Below the pieces are notes generated by a model. The model searched no databases, had not been told where the DNA came from, and saw only the letters and a program-made list of their open reading frames with translations. The position numbers were made by a program, and so were the translations under genes. Of a stretch of DNA of 9,273 nucleotides, positions 1 to 6,077 are shown one piece after another; the first letter of the stretch is position 1, and each line of letters begins with the position of its first letter. Where the stretch lies: the NCBI GenBank assembly GCA_002354135.1, contig DEKZ01000391.1, positions 1 to 9,273 on the forward strand, read 5' to 3'. The stretch comes from Massilia sp. UBA2709 (GTDB taxonomy: Bacteria; Pseudomonadota; Gammaproteobacteria; Burkholderiales; Burkholderiaceae_D).

Positions 1-270
1 CGCCGGCACGCCGCCTTCGGCGGCCTCGCTCAACAGCGCGCGTGCACGCGCCGGGTCCGCGGCCATGCCCGCCATTCCATTCCCGTTACGGGCCACCAGC
101 CCGAGCCGGTAGGCCGCCTTCGCGTCGCCCGCCTCGGCGCGGGCCTGCAACGCGGCCGGCGTCTTGTCGGGGACAGTGCCTGGCGCCGCGCCGGCGCCGG
201 ACGCCGCAATAAGCGGCAACGCCAGCAGCAGTACGAAGCGCAACCCCGGCCGCAACACCGGCCGCTTCAT
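1..270 (-). CDS. Exported Sel1-repeat protein, N-terminal part only (runs off the left edge)
   Basis: Reading leftward from the ATG at 270-268 gives 90 uninterrupted codons to the window edge, so the C-terminus is missing. Residues 1-28 look like a signal peptide: basic start (MKRPVLRPGLR), a Leu/Ala core (FVLLLALPLIAA) and an AGA-A cleavage site near residue 28. Residues about 45-90 match a Sel1/TPR-like repeat: an A-E-A-G-D-A-K-A-A-Y-R-L-G start, a Gly/Asn-rich turn, D-P-A-R-A-R-A-L-L, then E-A-A-E-G-G. Sel1 repeats are helical protein-protein interaction units, so a periplasmic adaptor or scaffold role is an inference; no specific function can be given. The ATG overlaps the cpdB stop codon (ATGA). 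I see no clear Shine-Dalgarno site, so translation probably depends on re-initiation after cpdB. The gene is real by position, signal peptide and repeat; its length and repeat number are unknown. Confidence 0.72.
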   Translation of the reverse strand, partial: MKRPVLRPGLRFVLLLALPLIAASGAGAAPGTVPDKTPAALQARAEAGDAKAAYRLGLVARNGNGMAGMAADPARARALLSEAAEGGVPA

Positions 271-2273
271 TTCGACAGGTCGACCGCGTACAGCGCGAAG
301 CCCTTGCCCTGGCCGTCGTCGGCGCGCAGCTGGCTCACGTTCGCCAGGCCGGCCTCGCTGGCCAGGTCCAGCATGCCCGGCGCCGAATGGAAGACCACCG
401 GACCGGCCGTCTTCACCGGCGCGAAACGCCAGCTGCGTCCAGCGCCGTTGGCGGCGCGGGTCAGCTTCTTCTCCTCGCGGATGTAGGCGATCAGGACGTC
501 GCGGCTGGTGTCCGGCGAAGCCAGCACGGTCTTGCTGCCGTCCAGGCCGGGGAAGTTGCCGCCGCCGCTGGCGCGGTAGTTGTTCGTTGCGACGATGAAT
601 TCCTGGCCTGGCGCGACCGGGGCGCCATGCAGCGTGAGGTTGCGGATGCGCTGGCCCGGCGGCTGGGTGATGTCGATCTCGTAGCGGATGTCCGGCGAAG
701 TGACGGTATCGAAGTTATAGCTCGGGAAGCTGGCGTTGATCAGCTCCTGCGGCTCGGTCTTGCCGGGGTCGATGGTGTTGAAGCGGCGCGCCGACGTTTC
801 CAGCCAGGCCTTCAGGCCCGCGCCGTCGACCTTCACCGCGTACAAGGCGTTCGGGTAGAGGTAGAGGTCGGCCGCGTTGTTCAACGCCAGGTTCCCGGCC
901 GGGACGTCGGTGTAATCGAAGGCGCCGGCATTGCCGCTCTTGAAGGCGGCCGACATCGACAGCACCGGCAGCTTGGCGTACTGCGGCAGGTTGGCCGCGA
1001 TGGTCTTCTTCACGTAAGCGGCCTGGGCCTGGTTCACCACCTGGATCGCCGAGGGGTCGCCCACGTCGGCGAAATAAGTCGTCATGCGGAAGTCGCTGCT
1101 GCCGACCGGGGTCTTGACATACTGAATGGTGGCTTCGTGCTCTTCCCTGATCAGGGCCATTACCTGCGGATCCGGGGCGACGAAGGATTTGTCGGCGTTC
1201 TGCGCGGCGCGCGCTTCCACCCGGGTCTTGCCCTTCTCGATGACCCAGCGCTTGCCGTCGGCGCGCAGGTGCAGGGCGATCACGCCCAGGTGCTTGCCCC
1301 AGAGGTTGGCCATCACGGTAGGCACGCCATGCACCAGGCCTTTGGCCTTGTCGACTCCCGGCAGGTTGAACTGCGGGGCCGTGCTCGCCGCGTTCGGGAA
1401 CAGCTGGTGCGAGTGCCCCAGCAGCATCGCGTCCACGCCCGGAACCTGCGCCAGGTAATAGCCGGCGTTTTCCATCTGCGGCGTATAGGGGCTGGCGTCC
1501 AGGCCGCCGTGGGCGATCGCGACGACGATGTCGGCGCCCTTGCGGCGCATCTCGGGGATGTACTTCTCGGCCGCCTCGCGCACGCCGGTGGTGTAGACCT
1601 TCCCTTCCAGCCAGCGCTTGTCCCAGGACATGATGGTCGGCGGGGTGAAGCCGATGATGCCGACTTTTACCGTCGCCGTGATCTTGCGGCCCTGGGCATC
1701 CGTGCCGGCGATCTTCTTCTCGACGATGCGCCAGGGCTCGAACAGCGGCTGCTTCGTTTTCACGCTGTAGACGTTGGCCAGCACCTGCGGAAAGGCCGGG
1801 CCGGCGCAGCGCCTTGGCTGCTCCACGCCGGCGACCTTGAAGCGCTTGCCGGTGACCTGGCCCAGGAACTGCAAACCATAGTTGAATTCGTGGTTGCCGA
1901 TCGAGGCGCCGTCGTACTTCAGCGCGTTCATCACCTTGTAGATGCCCAGGGTCTGATCGCAGCGCACCGGCGCCACCAGGGCCTGATAGTCGGCCAATGC
2001 ATTGCCCTGGATGGTGTCGCCGTTATCGAACAACACCGTATTGGCGAATTCGCCGCGCGCCTGGGCGATCAGGCTCGCCGTGCGGTCCAGGCCGATCGAC
2101 GGCTCGGCGGCCAGCTTGAAGTAGTCGTAACCGACCACGTTCGCATGCAGGTCGGTGGTTTCCAGCACGGCCAGCACGGCGGTCGCGCCTTTCGGGGCAG
2201 GCTTGGCGGCGAGCGCCGGCGCCGAGACGGCGAGCAAAGCCATGCCGATTTGATAAGGGAGTGAGTGTCGCAT
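267..2273 (-). CDS. cpdB: 2',3'-cyclic-nucleotide 2'-phosphodiesterase / 3'-nucleotidase, periplasmic
   Basis: 668 aa, close to the roughly 650 aa usual for CpdB. The enzyme hydrolyses 2',3'-cyclic nucleotides to 3'-nucleotides and then to nucleosides, allowing growth on external nucleotides. Residues 1-22 form a signal peptide (cleavage after A-L-A). The metallophosphatase domain shows its metal-binding motifs in order: T-D-L-H-A-N (D41, H43), D-N-G-D-T (D86), G-N-H-E (N127, H128), I-A-H-G-G (H255) and G-H-S-H (H287, H289). The C-terminal 5'-nucleotidase domain (about 390-600) has N-A-A-D-L-Y-L-Y-P-N, S-Y-N-F-D and T-N-N-Y-R-A-S-G-G-G-N-F, the substrate-stacking region; these point to CpdB rather than UshA. 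The start could be TTG at 2279 or ATG at 2273, since an in-frame stop lies just upstream; I chose ATG because it leaves a clean signal peptide and AAGAA lies about 8 nt upstream. The stop overlaps the next gene's ATG. Confidence 0.95.
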   Translation of the reverse strand: MRHSLPYQIGMALLAVSAPALAAKPAPKGATAVLAVLETTDLHANVVGYDYFKLAAEPSIGLDRTASLIAQARGEFANTVLFDNGDTIQGNALADYQALVAPVRCDQTLGIYKVMNALKYDGASIGNHEFNYGLQFLGQVTGKRFKVAGVEQPRRCAGPAFPQVLANVYSVKTKQPLFEPWRIVEKKIAGTDAQGRKITATVKVGIIGFTPPTIMSWDKRWLEGKVYTTGVREAAEKYIPEMRRKGADIVVAIAHGGLDASPYTPQMENAGYYLAQVPGVDAMLLGHSHQLFPNAASTAPQFNLPGVDKAKGLVHGVPTVMANLWGKHLGVIALHLRADGKRWVIEKGKTRVEARAAQNADKSFVAPDPQVMALIREEHEATIQYVKTPVGSSDFRMTTYFADVGDPSAIQVVNQAQAAYVKKTIAANLPQYAKLPVLSMSAAFKSGNAGAFDYTDVPAGNLALNNAADLYLYPNALYAVKVDGAGLKAWLETSARRFNTIDPGKTEPQELINASFPSYNFDTVTSPDIRYEIDITQPPGQRIRNLTLHGAPVAPGQEFIVATNNYRASGGGNFPGLDGSKTVLASPDTSRDVLIAYIREEKKLTRAANGAGRSWRFAPVKTAGPVVFHSAPGMLDLASEAGLANVSQLRADDGQGKGFALYAVDLSK

Positions 2274-2300
2274 GAGCAATTCTTAGGTAGGAACCGCTGG

Positions 2301-2330
2301 ATGATACGGCAGCGTCCGCGCCAGCGGCAA
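2301..2330 (-). promoter_or_regulatory. Candidate sigma70 promoter for cpdB
   Basis: On the minus strand TTGCCG (2330-2325) is followed by 18 bp and TATCAT (2306-2301), 4/6 and 5/6 matches to the consensus. Transcription would begin near 2294, about 20 nt before the cpdB ATG. It lies back to back with the prfB promoter. Called by eye; only moderate support. Confidence 0.35.
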
Positions 2331-2370
2331 GAACGAGGCCCCGGCGCCGCGCCGCGCTGGCCGTCTGCGG

Positions 2371-2376
2371 TATAAT
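2371..2376 (+). promoter_or_regulatory. -10 box of the prfB-HAD-lysS operon promoter
   Basis: A perfect TATAAT lies 36 bp before the prfB ATG, giving a leader of about 30 nt. No -35 consensus is visible 16-18 bp upstream, where the sequence is very GC-rich, and there is no TG extension, so the promoter may be weak or need an activator. The following leader is AT-richer than its surroundings. Confidence 0.55.
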
Positions 2377-2389
2377 CGAAGGTTCGATT
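2374..2389. promoter_or_regulatory. 16-bp perfect palindrome over the prfB -10 box and start site
   Basis: AATCGAA-GG-TTCGATT is a perfect 7-bp inverted repeat with a 2-bp centre. Its left arm uses the last three bases of TATAAT and the right arm covers the expected transcription start. That is where a dimeric repressor would bind, but it could also be chance. It would form only a very tight-looped hairpin in RNA, so a DNA-binding role is the likelier reading. Confidence 0.35.
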
Positions 2390-2411
2390 CAACTCATAAA
2401 ACACCACGATC

Positions 2412-3516
2412 ATGGAAGCTGAACGCATCAACGCCATCTCCGCCCTGCTGAACGACCTGACCAGCCGTGAAGCCGAACTTCGGAGGTATCTTTGACTTCG
2501 ATCGCAAGTCAGAGAAACTAGAACAGGTCAACCAGGAACTCGAGGACCCGACCGTCTGGAACGACCAGAAACGGGCCCAGGACCTCGGCAAGGAAAAGAA
2601 GGCGCTCGAAGGCGTCGTGCTGACGCTCGAGAAAGCGCGCAACGACCTGGCGGATGCTGCCGACCTGTTCGAGATGGCGCGCGAAGAAGGCGACCACGGC
2701 ACCCTGGAATCGATCGGCAACGACGCCGAGGAAATCCAGAAGACCATCGAGGCGATGGAATTCCGCCGGATGTTCAGCAATCCGATGGACCACGCCAACT
2801 GCTTCATCGACATCCAGGCCGGCGCCGGCGGCACCGAAGCCCAGGACTGGGCCTCGATGCTGCTGCGCCAGTACCTGCGCTACTGCGAACGCAAGGGCTT
2901 CAAGGCCGAGGTGATGGAAATCTCCGAGGGCGAGGTCGCCGGCATCAAGACCGCCACCATCAAGGTCGACGGCGAGTATGCCTACGGCCACCTGCGCACC
3001 GAGACCGGCGTGCACCGCCTGGTGCGCAAGTCGCCGTTCGACTCGGCCAACGGCCGCCACACCTCGTTCACCTCGCTGTTCGTGTATCCGGAAGTCGACG
3101 AATCCTTCGAGATCGAGATCAACCCGGCCGACGTGCGCATCGACACCTACCGCGCATCGGGCGCGGGCGGCCAGCACATCAACAAGACCGACTCCGCGGT
3201 GCGCCTGACGCACGCCCCGTCGGGCATCGTTGTCCAGTGCCAGAACGACCGCTCGCAGCACCGCAACAAGGCCGAAGCCTGGGACATGCTGCGCGCCAAG
3301 CTGTTCGAACTCGAGATGCGCAAGCGCATGGCCGAGCAGCAGAAGCTGGAAGACTCCAAGACCGACGTCGGCTGGGGCCACCAGATCCGTTCCTACGTGC
3401 TCGACCAGTCGCGCATCAAGGACCTGCGCACCGGTTTCGAAACGGGCAACACCAAGAACGTGCTGGACGGCGACCTGGACGACTTCATTTCCGCTTCGCT
3501 GAAACAGGGCGTGTAA
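2412..3516 (+). CDS. prfB: Peptide chain release factor 2 (RF2), made by programmed +1 frameshift
   Basis: RF2 releases the finished peptide at UGA and UAA stop codons. The reading frame starts at ATG 2412, runs 27 codons to an in-frame TGA (2493-2495), then continues in the +1 frame from GAC at 2494 to TAA at 3514-3516. The joined product is 367 aa, against 365 in E. coli. The N-terminus (M-E-A-E-R-I-N and on through R-R-Y-L-D-F-D) only makes sense if the two frames are joined. Recognition motif S-P-F is at residues 207-209 and the catalytic G-G-Q at 252-254. Residue 248, four before the GGQ, is Ala, whereas E. coli K-12 has the activity-lowering Thr at the equivalent site 246. The family's GGQ glutamine is normally methylated by PrmC. 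I see no good Shine-Dalgarno before ATG 2412. First gene of an operon with the HAD phosphatase and lysS. Confidence 0.97.
2481..2496 (+). promoter_or_regulatory. prfB programmed +1 frameshift site
   Basis: Codons 24-28 read CGG AGG TAT CTT TGA followed by C. This has all the known parts of the RF2 autoregulatory site: a Shine-Dalgarno-like GGAGG three bases before the slippery CTT, an in-frame TGA, and C after it, which makes a poor stop. When RF2 is scarce the ribosome slips from CTT to TTT and continues; when RF2 is plentiful it stops after 27 residues. The internal Shine-Dalgarno is GGAGG rather than the AGGGGG of E. coli. Confidence 0.95.
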
Positions 3517-4179
3517 ATGAGCATGGCAAAACGCGCGCTGATCTTCGACATGGACGGCACCATCGTCGACAACATGGCCTTCCACACCCAGTCCTGGATC
3601 ACCTTCTTCGATCGCCGCGGACGCGCCATCGATGCGGACGAATTCTTCCGCACGACGGCCGGCCGCCAGGGCAAGGAGATCATCCGCTCCTACATGGGCG
3701 AGCACCTGGACGACGACGAGGTCGCCGTGCTGAACCACGAGAAGGAAGCCGTGTACCGCGAGCTGTACGCGCCGCACCTGAAGGCGGTCGAGGGTTTCGA
3801 AGACCTGGTCGCGGACGCCCGCTCGCAGGGCATCCTGCTTGCGGTCGGCACCGCAGCGCCCCCGGCCAACGTCGCGTTCACGCTCGACGGCCTGGGCCTG
3901 CGCCGCCATTTCGAGACCGTCGTCGGCGCTGCCGATGTCCCGCGCGGCAAGCCGCATCCCGACGTGTTCCTGGAAGCGGCGCGCCGTTGCGGCGCCGAGC
4001 CTGCGAACTGCATCGTCTTCGAGGACGCGCCCCTGGGCGTGGAAGCCGCGCGCCGCGCCGGCATGCGCGTCGTGGTGATCACCACCACCCTGCAGCGCGA
4101 AGCCTTCGCCGAATTCGACAACGTGATCGCCATCGTCGACGATTTCTCGTCGCTGTCGCTGGACACGCTGTTCGCCTGA
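3517..4179 (+). CDS. HAD-superfamily phosphatase/phosphoglucomutase-like hydrolase (subfamily IA)
   Basis: 220 aa, typical for small HAD hydrolases with an alpha-helical cap. Visible motifs: motif I F-D-M-D-G-T (nucleophile D11, acid/base D13), motif II around V-G-T (T112), motif III R-G-K-P-H-P-D (K145) and motif IV F-E-D-A-P-L-G-V-E-A-A (E169, D170). Residues about 18-90 form the small cap. The motif set resembles beta-phosphoglucomutase, phosphoglycolate phosphatase and sugar-phosphate phosphatases; the substrate cannot be told from the sequence. Motif I is D-M-D-G-T-I-V-D-N, with N at 19 where many relatives have S. The ATG follows the prfB TAA with no spacer (TAAATG), so it is probably translated by ribosomes that have just finished prfB; a second ATG lies two codons in. 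Being between prfB and lysS suggests co-expression with translation genes, not a proven role there. Confidence 0.9.
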   Translation: MSMAKRALIFDMDGTIVDNMAFHTQSWITFFDRRGRAIDADEFFRTTAGRQGKEIIRSYMGEHLDDDEVAVLNHEKEAVYRELYAPHLKAVEGFEDLVADARSQGILLAVGTAAPPANVAFTLDGLGLRRHFETVVGAADVPRGKPHPDVFLEAARRCGAEPANCIVFEDAPLGVEAARRAGMRVVVITTTLQREAFAEFDNVIAIVDDFSSLSLDTLFA

Positions 4180-4218
4180 GTTTGGCACGACCATAAACAA
4201 ACAAGAGTTGAATCCACC

Positions 4219-5769
4219 ATGACTATGGAAAACCAAGAGAATACGCCAGCCGTCGCTGCAACTGCCCCGGCCGCCGACGAAAACAAGATCATGACCGAGC
4301 GCCGCGCCAAGCTGGCCGCGATCCGCGAGAAAGGCGTCGCCTTCCCGAACGATTTCAAGCCCCAGAATAAGGCGGCCGAGCTGCACGAGCTTTATGGCTC
4401 GATCTCCCGCGAAGAGCTGGAAGAAAAAGCCATCCCCGTGGTGCTGGCCGGCCGCATGATGCTGAAACGCGAAGCCGGCAAGAAGGCCGCGTTCGCGACG
4501 CTGCAGGACGCCTCGGGCGCGCGCGCCGACGGCCGCATCCAGATCTACGTGACCCTGGACGCCACCGGCGAAGCGGCGATGGAAGCCTTCCGCACCTACG
4601 ACCTGGGCGACATCCTGGGCGTCGAGGGCACGCTGTTCAAGACCAAGGTCGACGAGCTGACCATCAAGGTCACCAAGCTGCGCCTGGTCACCAAGTCGCT
4701 GCGCCCGCTGCCGGACAAGTTCCACGGCCTGGCGGACCAGGAAACGAAATATCGCCAGCGCTACGTCGACCTGATCATGAACGAAGAGACGCGCCGCACC
4801 TTCAAGGCGCGCACCGCCGCGCTGTCGTCGATGCGCCGCTTCATGGAAAAGAACGGCTTCATGGAAGTCGAGACCCCGATGCTGCACCCGATCCCGGGCG
4901 GCGCCGCGGCCAAGCCTTTCATCACCCACCACAATGCGCTGGACATGCAGATGTTCCTGCGTATCGCGCCGGAACTCTACTTGAAGCGCCTGGTGGTCGG
5001 CGGCTTCGACCGCGTGTTCGAGGTGAACCGCAACTTCCGTAACGAGGGCGTGTCGATCCGTCACAACCCCGAGTTCACGATGATGGAGTTCTACGCGGCC
5101 TACACCGACTACACCTGGCTGATGGATTTCACGGAAGCCGTGATCCGCCAGGCGGCCATCGATGCCCAAGGCACGGCCGTGCTGTCCTACGGCGGTCGCG
5201 AGCTGGACCTGTCCAAGCCCTTCCAGCGCCTGACCATCGTCCAGGCCATCAACAAGTATGCGCCGGGCTACACGGCCGAGCAGCTGGAAGACCCGGCCTT
5301 CCTGAAGCAGGAACTGCTGAAGTTCGGCGTCAAGCCGATCGCCACCGCCGGCCTGGGCGCGCTGCAGCTGGCGCTGTTCGAAGAGACCGCCGAAGCCCAG
5401 CTCTGGGAGCCGACCTACATCATCGACTATCCGGTGGAAGTGTCGCCGCTGGCGCGCGCCTCGGACACCCGCGCCGGCATCACCGAGCGCTTCGAGCTGT
5501 TCATGGTCGGCCGCGAGATCGCCAACGGCTTCTCGGAGCTGAACGATCCGGAAGACCAGGCCGCGCGCTTCCTGTCGCAGGTCGAGGCGAAGGACGCCGG
5601 CGACGAGGAGGCGATGTACTACGACGCCGACTACATCCGCGCGCTGGAATACGGCATGCCGCCGGCTGGCGGCTGCGGCATCGGCATCGACCGCCTGATC
5701 ATGATCCTGACCGACTCGCCGAACATCCGCGACGTGCTGCTGTTCCCGCACCTGCGCAAGGAAGACTGA
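4219..5769 (+). CDS. lysS: Lysyl-tRNA synthetase, class II
   Basis: 516 aa (about 505 in E. coli). It charges tRNA-Lys with lysine in the cytoplasm. Residues 1-25 are an Ala-rich extension; about 70-160 is the OB-fold anticodon-binding domain (V-V-L-A-G-R-M and following); about 175-516 is the class II catalytic core. Motif 1 lies near 207-222 ([10 protein letters not shown]), motif 2 at 272-292 ([15 protein letters not shown]) and motif 3 at 485-492 (G-C-G-I-G-I-D-R, with R492). It starts at ATG 4219, with AAGAG 11 nt upstream; an alternative ATG is two codons later. It lies 39 bp after the HAD gene with no promoter in the gap that I can recognise, so it is probably read from the prfB promoter. 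A prfB-lysS pair is the usual arrangement in many Proteobacteria. Confidence 0.97.
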   Translation: MTMENQENTPAVAATAPAADENKIMTERRAKLAAIREKGVAFPNDFKPQNKAAELHELYGSISREELEEKAIPVVLAGRMMLKREAGKKAAFATLQDASGARADGRIQIYVTLDATGEAAMEAFRTYDLGDILGVEGTLFKTKVDELTIKVTKLRLVTKSLRPLPDKFHGLADQETKYRQRYVDLIMNEETRRTFKARTAALSSMRRFMEKNGFMEVETPMLHPIPGGAAAKPFITHHNALDMQMFLRIAPELYLKRLVVGGFDRVFEVNRNFRNEGVSIRHNPEFTMMEFYAAYTDYTWLMDFTEAVIRQAAIDAQGTAVLSYGGRELDLSKPFQRLTIVQAINKYAPGYTAEQLEDPAFLKQELLKFGVKPIATAGLGALQLALFEETAEAQLWEPTYIIDYPVEVSPLARASDTRAGITERFELFMVGREIANGFSELNDPEDQAARFLSQVEAKDAGDEEAMYYDADYIRALEYGMPPAGGCGIGIDRLIMILTDSPNIRDVLLFPHLRKED

Positions 5770-5785
5770 TCTTCTTTCGCGAATG

Positions 5786-5816
5786 AAAACGGGGCGCTCC
5801 ATGCGCCCCGTTTTTT
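5786..5816 (+). terminator. Intrinsic terminator of the prfB-HAD-lysS operon
   Basis: A 12-bp perfect stem (AAAACGGGGCGC, 5786-5797) with a 5-nt loop (5798-5802) and its complement (5803-5814), ending in six T residues (5811-5816). It begins 16 bp after the lysS stop. The A/T flanks make it possibly bidirectional. Confidence 0.93.
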
Positions 5817-5837
5817 ATTGTTGGCTTCAGCTATGGC

Positions 5838-5862
5838 GTAGGGTGGGGACTCGTCCCCACGC
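5838..5862 (+). repeat. GTAG-headed palindromic repeat, copy A (REP-like)
   Basis: It starts GTAGGGTGG and contains the hairpin GTGGGGAC-TC-GTCCCCAC (5843-5860), then GC. The similarity to copy B extends upstream: positions 5817-5846 match 5946-5975 at about 23 of 30 bases, a constant 129-bp offset. The extended match begins in the T-tract of the lysS terminator. Confidence 0.8.
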
Positions 5863-5966
5863 GGTCGTACCTTTGCGTGCCGCGGAGACATTCCGACCCG
5901 ACCGGCGCGCCGTTCCTTGGCTGGCCGGCCGTGCGCCCCATTTTCATTGTCAGCTTCGAATGCGGC

Positions 5967-5991
5967 GTAGGGTGGACTCCCGAGTCCACGC
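5967..5991 (+). repeat. GTAG-headed palindromic repeat, copy B (REP-like)
   Basis: Same 25-bp layout and head (GTAGGGTGG) as copy A, same orientation, with hairpin GTGGACTC-CC-GAGTCCAC (5972-5989). Both A and B are followed by ACGCGGT. With inverted copy C it makes a head-to-head-opposed pair spanning 5967-6072, the layout of a REPIN-type doublet. Confidence 0.8.
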
Positions 5992-6047
5992 GGTACGACG
6001 CCAGCACCGCGACGCCTTCACGCGAAGCCACCTGCACACGCCGCACA

Positions 6048-6072
6048 GCGTGGACACAGGTGTCCACCCTAC
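6048..6072 (-). repeat. GTAG-headed palindromic repeat, copy C, inverted (REP-like)
   Basis: Read on the minus strand it begins GTAGGGTGG and holds the hairpin GTGGACAC-CT-GTGTCCAC (6067-6050). It starts 5 bp after the ppnN stop codon, so the hairpin would form in the 3' end of the ppnN transcript and may protect or end it; there is no T-tract after it. Confidence 0.8.
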
Positions 6073-6077
6073 AAACC

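Larger units (their letters stand above)
5770..6077. other. Gene-free gap between convergent lysS and ppnN
   Basis: This 308-bp stretch holds the lysS terminator and three palindromic repeats. Open frames across it show no recognisable protein and consist of repeat sequence. Between the repeats (about 5870-5945 and 5992-6047) I see only GC-rich sequence and one small 4-bp-stem hairpin near 6017-6028. Confidence 0.8.

Noticed and set aside
387..2264. A 625-codon plus-strand open frame opposite cpdB
   Set aside because: Antisense shadow of cpdB with the same Arg/His/Val-rich composition and no motif; the minus-strand frame carries all the metallophosphatase motifs.
2381..2390. GGTTCGATTC, which resembles a tRNA T-arm
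   Set aside because: No acceptor stem, anticodon arm or D-arm surrounds it, and it is explained as half of the prfB promoter palindrome.
2467..2493. GTG at 2467 as the start of prfB
   Set aside because: It gives a product beginning M-K-P-N-F-G-G-I-F that lacks the RF2 N-terminus. The zero-frame peptide from ATG 2412 plus the frameshift site explains the region fully.
4180..4218. A possible separate lysS promoter starting at TTGGCA
   Set aside because: No -10-like hexamer at 16-18 bp spacing within the 39-bp gap; read-through from the prfB promoter is simpler.
2518..5802. A 1094-codon open frame on the minus strand opposite prfB, the HAD gene and lysS
   Set aside because: It spans three well-supported genes in antisense, has a low-complexity His/Arg/Gln/Val/Gly composition and no recognisable domain. 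It results from the strong third-position GC bias of the sense genes.
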